From DASUPK01 sp963695805 (GTDB taxonomy: Bacteria; Actinomycetota; Thermoleophilia; Solirubrobacterales; 70-9), in assembly GCA_963695805.1 (NCBI GenBank), contig CAVOHV010000006.1:1-64000 (forward strand): a stretch of DNA of 64,000 nt, given 5' to 3'. Each line of letters starts with the position of its first letter. Within the stretch, counting starts at the first letter, position 1. The notes beneath the pieces were generated by a model, which was given only the letters and a program-made list of their open reading frames with translations, ran no database searches and was not told where the DNA came from. This document shows, in pieces, positions 55,735-64,000 of the stretch. Position numbers and translations under genes: made by a program.

Positions 55735-55783
55735 CAGGTCTGTGACTCTGATCACACGCCGTTGCTCCGTATCCTCAGCCGTC

Positions 55784-57073
55784 ATGGAGCTGACAAGGGC
55801 CAACGGCATCGTGGTGATGAAGTTCGGCGGCACGTCGGTCGCGGGCACCGACGAGCTCAAGCGCGCCGCCAGGCGGATCGTCGCCGCGCGTGAGCAGGGA
55901 CACCCGGTGGTTGCGGTGCTCTCCGCCCGCGGCAAGACCACCGACCGGCTGCTCGAGGCTGCCCGGGAAATCTCCCCACGACCAGATCCCCGGGAGATGG
56001 ACATGCTGCTCTCGATCGGCGAGCGCGAGTCCTGCGCGCTCTGCGCGATGGCGATCAACGACCTCGGCCACCGGGCGATCTCGCTCACCGGCTCCCAGGC
56101 GGGGATCGTCACCGACTCCTCCCACACCAAGGCGAGGATCATCGACGTGCGCGCCGACCGGATTCGCTCGGCGCTCGAGGAGGACTCGATCGTCCTGGTC
56201 GCAGGCTTCCAGGGCGTCTCGACCGACCGCCGCGACGTGACCACGCTCGGCCGCGGCGGCTCGGATACGACCGCGGTCGCCCTCGCAGCCGCGCTCGGCG
56301 GCGAGGTCTGCGAGATCTACACCGACGTGGAGGGCGTGTTCACCGCGGACCCGCGGATCGTTCCCGAGGCTCGCAAGCTGCCGGTCGTCTCCTACGAGGA
56401 GATGCTGGAGATGGCCTCTTCTGGAGCCAAGGTGCTGCAGTTGCGCGCCGTGGAGTACGCCCGCAACCACGACGTCCGCATCCACTGCCGCAGCTCGGCG
56501 AGCGAGGCCCCCGGTACCCTCGTCGTCTCGGAGCAGGAGACCATGGAACGACCCCTCGTAACCGCAGTCACCCACTCGACCGACGAGGCTCGGGTCACGC
56601 TCACCGGCGTGCCGGACGAGCCCGGCGTCGCCGGCCGCATCTTCGGTGCGCTGGCCGACGCCAACATCAACGTCGACATGATCATTCAGAACGAGCCGGT
56701 CTCCCACGACGGCGGGGCGGACCTCTCCTTCACCGTCGAGGCGGAGGATCTCGAGAAGGCAGTTGAGGTGATTCGCATCGAGGACTCCGAGATCGGCATC
56801 GAAACGGACGAGGCGATGGGCAAGGTCTCGATCGTCGGCGCTGGGATGCGAAGCCATCCCGGAGTCGCCGCGCAGGTCTTCAGCGTGCTGGGGGAGAACG
56901 AGATCAACATCGAGATGATCTCGACCTCGCCGATCAAGATCTCCTGCGTGATCCGGGCCGACCACGTCCCCGAGGCTGTCAAGGCGCTCCACTCGGCCTT
57001 CGAGCTGGGGGAGGGAGCAATCCAGGAGGAGGACCCGACGGGCGAGGAGCACCGCCCGACGGTCTCGGGCTGA
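55784..57073 (+). CDS. lysC: Aspartate kinase
   Basis: A 429-residue aspartokinase. The catalytic domain starts VMKFGGTSVAG (Lys13-Ser18) and has GRGGSDTTAVALAAAL and YTDVEGVFTADPR. Two ACT domains follow (about 270-410, VTLTGVPDEPGVAGRIFGALADANINVDMI and VSIVGAGMRSHPGVAAQVFSVLGENEINIEMIS), the lysine/threonine feedback site. First step of lysine, threonine, methionine and diaminopimelate synthesis. ATG 55784 gives the normal N-terminus. asd lies downstream. Confidence 0.96.
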   Translation: MELTRANGIVVMKFGGTSVAGTDELKRAARRIVAAREQGHPVVAVLSARGKTTDRLLEAAREISPRPDPREMDMLLSIGERESCALCAMAINDLGHRAISLTGSQAGIVTDSSHTKARIIDVRADRIRSALEEDSIVLVAGFQGVSTDRRDVTTLGRGGSDTTAVALAAALGGEVCEIYTDVEGVFTADPRIVPEARKLPVVSYEEMLEMASSGAKVLQLRAVEYARNHDVRIHCRSSASEAPGTLVVSEQETMERPLVTAVTHSTDEARVTLTGVPDEPGVAGRIFGALADANINVDMIIQNEPVSHDGGADLSFTVEAEDLEKAVEVIRIEDSEIGIETDEAMGKVSIVGAGMRSHPGVAAQVFSVLGENEINIEMISTSPIKISCVIRADHVPEAVKALHSAFELGEGAIQEEDPTGEEHRPTVSG

Positions 57074-57111
57074 CCCGAGCCGGATCAGCGCGGCCAGGTC
57101 GTGACTGGGAT

Positions 57112-57441
57112 TCAGCCCGGCGCGACGACGGGCGCAAAGCCCTTGTAGAAGCCATCGCTCTCGATGACCTTCCGGACCCGAGCCACGGCGTCGTCAGGGT
57201 CCCGCGCAGCCAGCAGGACGATGTACTCCTGAATCTGCTTTCCCCAGCTCTCGGCGGGGCGACGTTCGACCAGCGTCATCGCAGCTGCCGAGAGCGCGCC
57301 TCGCGATCTACGAGTGAGCGCCGGTCCGACAAAACGGACGTGGTACTTGCTGAGAATTGCAATGTCCAACAGGCTCCACCTAACACGGCTTCCTCGCGAG
57401 CGGAGCGGCTTGTGAACAGCCGCGTCCGAAAAGAGCCTCAA
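57112..57441 (-). CDS. Hypothetical protein
   Basis: A frame of up to 109 residues. The C-terminal half (TLVERRPAESWGKQIQEYIVLLAARDPDDAVARVRKVIESDGFYKGFAPVVAPG) looks like real protein with an amphipathic helix. The N-terminal part is Arg-rich and of doubtful coding, so the start may be internal. It is antisense between lysC and asd. Family not recognised. Confidence 0.45.
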   Translation of the reverse strand: MRLFSDAAVHKPLRSRGSRVRWSLLDIAILSKYHVRFVGPALTRRSRGALSAAAMTLVERRPAESWGKQIQEYIVLLAARDPDDAVARVRKVIESDGFYKGFAPVVAPG

Positions 57442-57503
57442 TTCTTGGGAGAGGCACCCTCACTTGAGCAGGGGACGGAGCGGTAGCCCCGTACTCTGTG
57501 GGC

Positions 57504-58559
57504 ATGGCCGCCAACGGTGAATACCGAGTCGGGGTGGTCGGCGCGACCGGCGCCGTCGGCTCGACGATCCTCCAGGTTCTCGCCGAGCGCAGGTTCCCTG
57601 CGGCCGAGGTACGGCCGCTGGCCTCAGCGCGCTCCGCCGGCAGCAAGGTGAGGTTCGCGGACTCCGATCTCGAGGTCCAGGAGCAGACCGACGAGTCGAT
57701 CCAGGGGCTCGACCTGATCCTCTCCTCCGCCGGCGGCAAGGTGAGCGCCGAGTGGGCGCCGAAGTGGATCGAGGCCGGGGCCGTGGTGGTCGACAACACC
57801 AGCTACTGGCGCATGCACGAGGACGTGCCGCTGGTCGTCGCCGACGTCAACGACGACGACGTCGCGGGCCACAACGGCCTGGTCGCCAACCCGAACTGCA
57901 CGACGATGGAGCTGATGGTCGCGCTCAAACCGATCTTCGACGCGGCCGGGATCGAGCGGCTGATCGTCTCCACCTACCAGTCGGTCTCCGGAAGCGGCCG
58001 CCAGGCGATCAGGGAGCTCCGCCAGCAGTCGGCTGCGGTGCTCGAAGGCAAGGAGGTGGAGGCGAACGTCTATCCCCACCAGGTCGCCTTCAACGTCATC
58101 CCGCAGGTTGAGAACTTCAAGGACGGTGACGACTACACGACCGAGGAGCGCAAGGTGATGGCCGAGACCCGCAAGATCCTCGGCCTCTCGGAGGCGGTGG
58201 GGATCTCCGCGACCTGCGCCCGGGTACCCGTCGTCACCGGCCACTCCGAATCGGTGAACGTGCAGACGGAGCGCGACCTCTCGCCGGAGGAGTGCCGCGA
58301 GCTGCTCTCGGAGGCTCAGGGACTCGTGGTGCTCGACGATCCGACCGACGGGATCTATCCGCTGCCCATCGCGGCGGCCGGCCGCGACGAGGTGCTGGTC
58401 GGTCGGATCCGCCGCGACCCTTCGCACGAGCGCTGCCTCAACCTCTGGGTGGTCGGCGACAACCTGCGCAAGGGCGCCGCTCTCAACGCCGTGCAGGTGG
58501 CCGAGCTGCTCCACCAGCGGAACCTCGTCCGGGTCCCCGCCGGCGCCAGCCTGCGCTGA
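57504..58559 (+). CDS. asd: Aspartate-semialdehyde dehydrogenase
   Basis: A 351-residue ASADH: NADP motif VGVVGATGAVGSTIL, substrate loop NTSYWRMHEDVPLVVADVN, the nucleophile Cys132 in NPNCTTMEL, YQSVSGSGR, and the CARVPVVTGHSESV segment with the catalytic His. It reduces aspartyl phosphate to the semialdehyde, the second step of the aspartate pathway begun by lysC upstream. ATG 57504 is preferred to GTG 57498. Confidence 0.96.
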   Translation: MAANGEYRVGVVGATGAVGSTILQVLAERRFPAAEVRPLASARSAGSKVRFADSDLEVQEQTDESIQGLDLILSSAGGKVSAEWAPKWIEAGAVVVDNTSYWRMHEDVPLVVADVNDDDVAGHNGLVANPNCTTMELMVALKPIFDAAGIERLIVSTYQSVSGSGRQAIRELRQQSAAVLEGKEVEANVYPHQVAFNVIPQVENFKDGDDYTTEERKVMAETRKILGLSEAVGISATCARVPVVTGHSESVNVQTERDLSPEECRELLSEAQGLVVLDDPTDGIYPLPIAAAGRDEVLVGRIRRDPSHERCLNLWVVGDNLRKGAALNAVQVAELLHQRNLVRVPAGASLR

Positions 58560-58577
58560 GCCGCCGAGGCTCTACCT

Positions 58578-59789
58578 CTACTTGACCGCGAGACAGCCGC
58601 GCAACCGCAGGACCTGCTCGGAGCCCTTGCCCTGCCGGTCCGTCGCGCTGACGCGGAGGACGTGGCGTCCCCTCGACAAGCGGACGCGGGGCAGCTTCGC
58701 CTGCTCGCGGTTGGTCTTCAGGACCGCGCGACCGTCGAGCTTGGCACGCACCCTGCGGATCGCGACGTTCGCCCGCACGGAGACCCGCGCCCAGAGCCTG
58801 CCGATGCAGCGCTTGGAGGAGAGACCAGTGACGCGCAGGTAGGGCGCGAAGGCGGCCGCCTTGACGTCGTTCCAGTTGCCCGCCGGGTCGCTCGAGTCCA
58901 TGACGTCGTTGAACGCGTACCAGAGCATCATCTGGGGGTCGCCGTCCGAAATCGCCGCGTCGCGCATCGTCCGCATCTCGGTACGGGTGGGGAACCGGTC
59001 AACGTATGACGGGTCGTACTCGGACCAGGAGAAGGCCTGGAGGACGAAGGCGGGCTGGCGCCCGTCCTGCGCGGCCAGCTCGCGGGTCTCGGACGCGTAG
59101 CGGGAGACGGCGTCGAGGCTGCTCGCCTTGCCGACGGGGTAGTAGTCGGCGCCCACGTAGTCGGCGGTCTGCCCGAACGGCTCGAGCTGGGTGGTGAGGA
59201 CGCCGCTGTCGTTGGGGATGGTGATGTAGAGGGTGGGCTTGTCGGGCGCGATCGACTTCACGTCGTTCGCCAGCGCCAGCGTCTGCGAGATGTTCTGGGG
59301 TGTGGGGGAGAGCTCGTCACCGACGTAGAAGCCCCAGGTCGCCGGGTGGTCCTTGACCAGGCCGAGGGCCCATTGCTTGAACTCCGCGTTAGTGGAGCAG
59401 GGGCAGTCGGGCCCCAGATAGCGGTAGTAGGAGCGCAGATTGGTTCCGTCGCGCCAGGCGTGGTCGTTGAGCGGCCAGATCACCTTGAGGCCGACCCCTT
59501 GCGCCTCATCCGCGTAGTTGCGGATCTGCTCGGCGCTGCCATACCAGGCGGTGTAGTTGAGGACGTACTGGAAGCCCGCGTCGGCGATCGCCTGGAGGCG
59601 CGGCTCGCACTCGCCGCTGGCCGGCGCGCACTGCTCATAGACGCCCTGCGGCGGCAGCGCGGCGCTCGCTCGGGCAGGTCCCCACAGCGTGAGCGCAGCG
59701 ATGCATCCGAGCAGGGCCAGGAGCACCGGCCGCGCCCAGCCCCGCCGCTGGCTGAACGATCCGATTGAGGCTGTCTCCGGTCCGTGCAT
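58578..59789 (-). CDS. Secreted glycoside-hydrolase-fold protein
   Basis: A 403-residue exported protein. A signal peptide (RRGWARPVLLALLGCIAALTLWGPARASA) precedes a TIM-barrel-like domain (about 45-310: FQYVLNYTAWYGSAEQIRNYADEAQGVGLKVIWPLNDHAW, TWGFYVGDELS with a likely catalytic Glu, YVGADYYPVG, FVLQAFSWSEYDP). A basic Ig-like C-terminal domain (about 315-403) follows, with KLPRVRLSRGRHVLRVSATD. It probably cleaves or binds an extracellular glycan. Substrate unknown. It is close to two similar secreted proteins at 62545 and 63750. Confidence 0.82.
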   Translation of the reverse strand: MHGPETASIGSFSQRRGWARPVLLALLGCIAALTLWGPARASAALPPQGVYEQCAPASGECEPRLQAIADAGFQYVLNYTAWYGSAEQIRNYADEAQGVGLKVIWPLNDHAWRDGTNLRSYYRYLGPDCPCSTNAEFKQWALGLVKDHPATWGFYVGDELSPTPQNISQTLALANDVKSIAPDKPTLYITIPNDSGVLTTQLEPFGQTADYVGADYYPVGKASSLDAVSRYASETRELAAQDGRQPAFVLQAFSWSEYDPSYVDRFPTRTEMRTMRDAAISDGDPQMMLWYAFNDVMDSSDPAGNWNDVKAAAFAPYLRVTGLSSKRCIGRLWARVSVRANVAIRRVRAKLDGRAVLKTNREQAKLPRVRLSRGRHVLRVSATDRQGKGSEQVLRLRGCLAVK

Positions 59790-59886
59790 GGCTCTCGTAA
59801 GCCATCGGACCGCCCCCAAAACTGATTAGTCCCGGCACTGAGCCATGGACGTTTATTGGTGGAAGCCTTATTTCCGCAGGGGTGCT

Positions 59887-60456
59887 TCAGATTTCGGCGC
59901 GACGGCGCATCCGGACGCCGGCGATGCCGATCACGATTCCCAGGATGATGATCACCGGCAGCGTCGTGTACGCGGCGCTGGTCGACGGGCTGCCGGTGTC
60001 CAGGGGATTCTGATCGTTGGACGAGGTCGCAGCGGCAACGCCGGCCGCACCCGTGGCGACACCGGCCGGGACGCCGCCGCCACCACCGCCACCGCCGGCC
60101 GAGCCACCGCCGGCCGGCCCTCCGCCTCCGCCGCTGCCGGGATCACCGGGCACGACCGAGGAGGAGCCGAAGTTGTTGTCCGAGCGGTACAGGGATCCTC
60201 CGCTCGAGTTGTCCTGGTCCTTGGTCGGCGCTGCGTCATGGCGCCCCGCGTGGGATCCTCCGCCCGAGCCGCCCTGGTCCTTGGTCGGCGCCGCATCATG
60301 GCGCCCTGCCTCAACCGGGATCTCGTACTGGTTGGCCTGCGGCGTGCCGGGGGACGGGTCCGCGGTCTGGGCGACCGCCACCGAGGGAAGAAGCAGCAGG
60401 CCCGCGGCTGCTATCGCGAGGGCCCAGCGGGGTCGGGTGGTGGTCGCAGTGTGCAT
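59887..60456 (-). CDS. Gly-rich secreted/surface protein with a C-terminal membrane helix
   Basis: A 189-residue protein. A signal peptide (about 10-29, RWALAIAAAGLLLLPSVAVAQ) precedes two 20-residue repeats (AGRHDAAPTKDQ...), a flexible Gly/Ser/Pro region (about 95-140), and a C-terminal helix TLPVIIILGIVIGIAG with RMRRR tail, which anchors it like a sortase or LPXTG-type substrate, though no LPXTG motif is seen. It likely spans the cell wall. Function unknown. Confidence 0.75.
   Translation of the reverse strand: MHTATTTRPRWALAIAAAGLLLLPSVAVAQTADPSPGTPQANQYEIPVEAGRHDAAPTKDQGGSGGGSHAGRHDAAPTKDQDNSSGGSLYRSDNNFGSSSVVPGDPGSGGGGGPAGGGSAGGGGGGGGVPAGVATGAAGVAAATSSNDQNPLDTGSPSTSAAYTTLPVIIILGIVIGIAGVRMRRRAEI
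60192..60311 (-). repeat. 60-bp tandem duplication in the Gly-rich surface protein gene
   Basis: Units 60192-60251 and 60252-60311 match at about 52 of 60 positions. Each encodes the AGRHDAAPTKDQ block plus Gly/Ser residues, in frame. Confidence 0.85.
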
Positions 60457-60485
60457 CTTCTTCCTAAGTTAACCCGGAGGCCAGG

Positions 60486-61247
60486 CTAAGAGACCGGCCC
60501 GCCGCCGGCCAAAAACGCGATCACGAGGACGATGCTGAGCACGAAGCTGGTGCCGCCCACCGCGAACCGGGTGGCCGCTTCGGGATGGCTGCGCTGGGAA
60601 TCGATCATAACCTTGAGCTCGTCGGCGATCAGGCGGAACGGGATCAGCAGTGTGCGGAGGAGGATCACAACGTCGCCGACGAAGCTCTGCGTCCGCACGT
60701 AGCGCACGTCCAGTGAGATCTTGCCGGGCAAAATCGTCTCGTAGTGCGCCAGCGGGTTGTTCGTGTCCAGGTCGTCGAGGAAGTGGACGAGCTGGGTGAG
60801 GCCGGTGATGCCGGGCGCAACCTTGAGGATCTCGTCGTAGTCCTTCTTGTATCGGCGGACGAAGTCAGGATCCTCCGGCCGAGGACCGATGACGCGCATG
60901 TCGCCCTTGACGACGTTCCAGCACTGAGGAAGCTCGTCCAAGCGATACCTGGCGAGGAAGCGGCCGACGGGAGTGAAGCGCGGGTCGAACGAGGTCGAGA
61001 GGCCGGGCCCCTTCGAGCCGGTCTTCATCGTACGGAACTTGAGCATCTGGAAGGGATGTCCGTCGAGGCCGATCCGTGTCGCCCGGTAGAAGACCGAGCC
61101 CGGCGAGTCGACGAAGACGACCGCGGCGATGAGCAGCCCGAGGGGCAGCAGCACCGGCAGCAGAAAAAGCAAAACCACCCAATCGATCATCCTGCAGATC
61201 GGACGAACCCTGGCCCGCCCGAGGCCCCAGTCTGGACGCCTAATCAC
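60486..61247 (-). CDS. Polyprenyl-phosphate sugar-phosphate transferase (WcaJ/PglC-like)
   Basis: A 253-residue member of the bacterial sugar transferase family. A membrane helix (about 20-45, MIDWVVLLFLLPVLLPLGLLIAAVVFV), VFYRATRIGLDGHPFQMLKFRTMK, then RFLARYRLDELPQCWNVVKGDMRVIGPRPE with the catalytic Asp-Glu and the Arg-Pro patches are present. It puts the first sugar phosphate on undecaprenyl phosphate. A second hydrophobic end (about 228-250) is extra. It probably starts the repeat unit flipped by the transporter at 33033. Confidence 0.92.
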   Translation of the reverse strand: MIRRPDWGLGRARVRPICRMIDWVVLLFLLPVLLPLGLLIAAVVFVDSPGSVFYRATRIGLDGHPFQMLKFRTMKTGSKGPGLSTSFDPRFTPVGRFLARYRLDELPQCWNVVKGDMRVIGPRPEDPDFVRRYKKDYDEILKVAPGITGLTQLVHFLDDLDTNNPLAHYETILPGKISLDVRYVRTQSFVGDVVILLRTLLIPFRLIADELKVMIDSQRSHPEAATRFAVGGTSFVLSIVLVIAFLAGGGPVS

Positions 61248-61403
61248 TGTTCTCCCCTACGATTTAGTTCTTGGTTTGAAGCAGGGCCCCCTAGCCCGGC
61301 GAAAACACTAACCGACGCCACCACGCAGGAAAAGGGTGGTTTTTACGTAATTTGAGTGCGTGGGGACCACTGGACGTCAGACCTAGGGAGCGATCGGAGG
61401 CCC

Positions 61404-62534
61404 GTGTCCGACTGGCAGGTCCCACTTTCAGCCGTGCGCCTCACGGATGCGGACATCGAGGCGGCAAACGAGGTCTATCGCTCCGGCTGGCTCAGCATGG
61501 GCCCCCGTACGGAAGAGCTCGAGAGAGCCTTCGTCGAATACGCAGGTTCTGGGCACTGTCTTGCGGTCTCGAGCTGCACCGCTGGCTTGCACCTCGCGAT
61601 GCTGGGGGCGGGATTGGGGCCCGGCGACGAGGCCCTGGTGCCATCGATCACCTTCGTTGCAAGCGCCAACGCCGTCGCGTACACGGGCGCGCGTCCCGTC
61701 TTCGCCGATATCGCGGCGGTTGACCGCCCCTGGCTCTCACCCGAGACGGCCGAGCGCGCGATCACCCCGGCCACGAAGGCGATCGTCGCGGTCTCCTACG
61801 GTGGTCACCCCGGTGAGATTGAGGCATTGCGAGATCTGGCTGTTTACCGCGATCTCAAGCTCATCGAGGACGCCGCCCACGCGTCCGGTTCGTGGCTGGG
61901 CGACCGCCACCTGGGCACGTTCGGGCTGGCCGGCGCGATCAGCTTCTCCGCGGGGAAGAACCTCGGCGTCGGCGAGGGCGGGGTCCTGCTCACGGACGAC
62001 GAGGAGCTCGCCGAGCGCGCGCGTCTGATGCGCTGGCACGGCGTCACACGCTCGATCTGGGAGCGCCACCAGGCGAATACGGAGAGCTACGACGTTGCCG
62101 GCCTGGGATTCAACTATCGGATCGACGACGCGCGAGCGGCTCTCGCCCGCTCGCGGCTGAGCCGGCTCGACGACGACAACCACCGGCGCGCAGCGATCGA
62201 ATCGGTGTATCGCGACGAGTTCGGCGAGGTGGCCGGCCTCTCAATGCTCGGGGCGCCGCCGGAATCGGCCCGGGTGAGCCACAGCATCTTCGCCGTCGTG
62301 GTCGACGAGGGGGTGGACCGCGACGCCTTCCGCGACTCCCTCGCGAAGAGGGGTATCCAGACTTCGGTCCACTTCTCGCCGGTCCACCGCTTCGAGCTCT
62401 ACGCGGGCAAGGGCCGCGAGCTGCCAGTGGCGGACACCTTCGCGTCTCGCGCCGTCTCGCTGCCGATGTTCCCCGAGATGGAGGAGTGGCAGCTGGCCCA
62501 GGTTGTCGAGACGGTCCGAAAGGCGCTCGGTTAG
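61404..62534 (+). CDS. DegT/DnrJ/EryC1/StrS-family sugar aminotransferase
   Basis: A 376-residue PLP enzyme. EDAAHASGSWLGD, FGLAGAISFSAGKNLGVGEGGVLLTDD with the PLP lysine, and the C-terminal FNYRIDDARAALARSRLSRLD are typical. It aminates a keto NDP-sugar for surface glycan or antibiotic sugars. GTG 61404 follows CGGAGG and gives the standard N-terminus QVPLSAVRLTDADIEAANEVYRSG. It is divergent from the sugar transferase. Confidence 0.93.
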   Translation: MSDWQVPLSAVRLTDADIEAANEVYRSGWLSMGPRTEELERAFVEYAGSGHCLAVSSCTAGLHLAMLGAGLGPGDEALVPSITFVASANAVAYTGARPVFADIAAVDRPWLSPETAERAITPATKAIVAVSYGGHPGEIEALRDLAVYRDLKLIEDAAHASGSWLGDRHLGTFGLAGAISFSAGKNLGVGEGGVLLTDDEELAERARLMRWHGVTRSIWERHQANTESYDVAGLGFNYRIDDARAALARSRLSRLDDDNHRRAAIESVYRDEFGEVAGLSMLGAPPESARVSHSIFAVVVDEGVDRDAFRDSLAKRGIQTSVHFSPVHRFELYAGKGRELPVADTFASRAVSLPMFPEMEEWQLAQVVETVRKALG

Positions 62535-62544
62535 GACGGGAAAT

Positions 62545-63750
62545 CTACGGCGCGGCCTGGTACGCGCCGAACGAGGGCTTGCGCTGGCCGACGTAGTTCA
62601 GCAGGCCCCAGTTGGCACTGCCGGAGGCCTCCGGCTCGTCGTCGAGCCTATACCAGCCGAGGCCCGCCACGTAGGGAAGGCTGTCGGCGAGCCCGTAGGC
62701 GGCGCTCACCCAGTTCGCCTGCTCCTGGTCGGAGACGTAGAAGCCCAGCCAGAAGTGGGCGGCGTGGCCCGAGAGCACGCTGTACTCCGAGAACCAGATC
62801 GGCGGCGTGCTGCGCCGATGCCTCTTCTTTTTCTTGCCCTTCTTCGAGATGTGGGCGGCGCCGCTGGAGCTGTGGGCGCTTGCTCTGCGCGCCCTCTTGT
62901 GCTTCTTCTTCTTCTTCTTCCCGACGTACGCCTTCTTCAGCAGCTTGTGCAGCGTCTCGGCGTCGCTCAGACCGATCAGGTTGTTGAGCGCGGGCTGGCG
63001 GATGTCGGGGAAGCGGCCCTCGAAGGGGTTGTGGCCCCACCAGTCGAGCCGCGGCGGGCGCTTCTTCTTGCCCTTGCCGACGCGCACCCAGCGGATGAAC
63101 TCGGCCGGCGAGACCGGGACGTTCGCGTTGAGCGTGTCGCCACCGATCACGATATTGGCCGGGTTCGCCTGCTTGAGCGCCACGTAGGCGGCGTCGCAGA
63201 GCTGGGCGTAGGCCCGCGGGCCGACCGGGCTGTGCTCCGGCATCGGCTGGAAATTGGCGCCGTAGTTGACCTCGCCCCAGATCATCCAGTGGTGGACCGT
63301 CGGATAGCGCTTGCTGATCGCGTACATGAAGTCCGCGTAGTCCTGAACGTTGTCCGGAACCCACTGCCGGCCCTTGCCGCCGTTCGCCCACGGGGGCGTC
63401 CCCTGCACCAGGATCGTCACGCTCATTCCGTACTGCACCGCCTGCTGGATGGCGGAGTCAGTGCCGCTCGTCCACTTGTATGCGGGATCGTTGGGGTCGC
63501 GCGGGTTGGCCGGGCGGGTCGGGGCCGACCTGTCCCAGGGCACCTGCATCTGGAAGTTCTGGGCGCCGAGCTGTGCGTAAACCGGGAAGGCCGAGCAGCC
63601 GCTGGTCGTCGTCGGGCAGTTGATGTTGCCCGCGTCAAAAGTGGTCCGGCCCCAGATCGACTTCACGGCAGCGCCGGCGGAAGGCGCGCAGGCCATGGCG
63701 AGGACGCCCGCCAGGCAGATTGGTAGGAGGAGACGTCGGGCGAGGTGCAC
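62545..63750 (-). CDS. Secreted glycoside-hydrolase-like protein with Lys-rich insert
   Basis: A 401-residue exported protein. A signal peptide (about 5-28, RLLLPICLAGVLAMACAPSAGA) precedes a GH-like TIM barrel (HHWMIWGEVNYGANFQP with a likely acid/base Glu, WFSEYSVLSG with a likely nucleophile Glu, GLGWYRLDDEPE). Between the two Glu motifs lies a very basic insert (about 270-310: KKKKKKHKRARRAS and KKGKKKKRHRR). The start is GTG 63750, overlapping the stop of the upstream paralogue (TAGTG). Probably cleaves or binds acidic glycans. Confidence 0.82.
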   Translation of the reverse strand: MHLARRLLLPICLAGVLAMACAPSAGAAVKSIWGRTTFDAGNINCPTTTSGCSAFPVYAQLGAQNFQMQVPWDRSAPTRPANPRDPNDPAYKWTSGTDSAIQQAVQYGMSVTILVQGTPPWANGGKGRQWVPDNVQDYADFMYAISKRYPTVHHWMIWGEVNYGANFQPMPEHSPVGPRAYAQLCDAAYVALKQANPANIVIGGDTLNANVPVSPAEFIRWVRVGKGKKKRPPRLDWWGHNPFEGRFPDIRQPALNNLIGLSDAETLHKLLKKAYVGKKKKKKHKRARRASAHSSSGAAHISKKGKKKKRHRRSTPPIWFSEYSVLSGHAAHFWLGFYVSDQEQANWVSAAYGLADSLPYVAGLGWYRLDDEPEASGSANWGLLNYVGQRKPSFGAYQAAP

Positions 63751-64000
63751 TACGGGGCGGCGGCGTAGGCGTCGAAGGACGGCTTCCTTGCCCCAGTGCC
63801 GGTCATCAGGCCCCAGGCGGCCCCCACGTGTCCGTTCGAGGGCTCGTCCTCGAGCTGGTACCAGCCGAGGTTCTTCACGTACTTGAGCTTTCTGACCATT
63901 CGATAGGCGGCGGTGATGTAGGCGGCCTGTTGGGCGGGGGTCACATGGAATCCGCCGAACAGGTTCGGGCTTGCCTCGGACAGCACAGTCCACTCCGACA
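63750..64000 (-). CDS. Secreted glycoside-hydrolase-like protein, C-terminal part (cut by window edge)
   Basis: The last about 83 residues of a paralogue of the preceding gene: SEWTVLSEASPNLFGG (nucleophile-Glu strand), QQAAYITAAYRMVRKLKYVKNLGWYQLEDEPSNG and the same ending, ARKPSFDAYAAAP. The 5' part lies outside the window. Overlapping stop and start codons show the two are translated together. Confidence 0.85.
   Translation of the reverse strand, partial: SEWTVLSEASPNLFGGFHVTPAQQAAYITAAYRMVRKLKYVKNLGWYQLEDEPSNGHVGAAWGLMTGTGARKPSFDAYAAAP

Noticed and set aside
55775..57052. A 425-codon frame antisense to lysC
   Set aside because: It is the reverse reading of a conserved enzyme; composition (His/Asp/Gly/Arg) is typical of a shadow.

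Overview
The window is high-GC DNA from an actinobacterium, most likely class Thermoleophilia (Solirubrobacterales/Gaiellales-like). The main evidence is: many SnoaL-like genes that start MSEENVE and end EALEAAGLRE; a large Gram-positive-type SRP RNA; the actinobacterial block dnaX-ybaB-recR followed by lysC and asd; two sigma/regulator modules of actinobacterial type; and secreted proteins with runs of KKKCKKKK. Lineage is inferred from these signs only.

Region 1 (1-12.3 kb) is an accessory zone. It holds five intact SnoaL-like genes, several broken SnoaL ends, small hypothetical and membrane proteins, two DUF3303-like proteins, a UspA protein, an alpha/beta hydrolase, a short tyrosine recombinase, a quinone-reductase-like enzyme, an IS110-type transposase and a beta-lactamase-fold hydrolase. 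A recurring boundary element (the last about 30 bp of a SnoaL gene plus a 22-bp palindrome with arms GCTGCTTT/AAAGCAGC) separates many of these genes. Two copies in opposite orientation frame the recombinase. The IS110 element appears to have inserted into a related palindrome. The zone ends at a 3' fragment of a tRNA-Ser gene, which looks like an integration scar.

Region 2 (12.3-32.8 kb) is mostly chromosomal housekeeping and stress/redox genes: MFS transporter with a cyclic-nucleotide domain, VOC protein, response regulator, PfkB kinase, an ATP-dependent DNA ligase/nicotinamidase/SDR operon, zinc alcohol dehydrogenase, GST, YqgE, TreT-like trehalose synthase, ECF sigma plus zinc-finger anti-sigma, tRNA-Val(CAC), a frameshifted MMPL transporter, PdxH, an apparently self-regulated TetR, a YCII/sigma pair, a PilB/GspE ATPase and a UGT-like glycosyltransferase.

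Region 3 (33.0-48.7 kb) is a glycan assembly cluster: flippase, methyltransferases, polysaccharide deacetylase, several glycosyltransferases, a heparinase-like lyase and a methyltransferase/BNR-propeller fusion. It lies between the SRP RNA gene and dnaX, which are neighbours in many Gram-positive genomes, so it looks like an insertion into an old gene block.

Region 4 (48.8-64 kb) has dnaX-ybaB-recR, two tandem secreted Lys/Cys-rich proteins, a PadR-MMPL pair, lysC and asd, then surface genes: secreted glycoside-hydrolase-fold proteins, a Gly-rich membrane-anchored protein, a sugar-phosphate transferase and a DegT aminotransferase. These last two probably serve the same envelope glycan programme as region 3.

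Several conserved genes carry single-base frameshifts (MMPL, anti-sigma, two glycosyltransferases, dnaX). Those that could be resolved all look like one extra base, so assembly or sequencing error must be ruled out before calling them biological.
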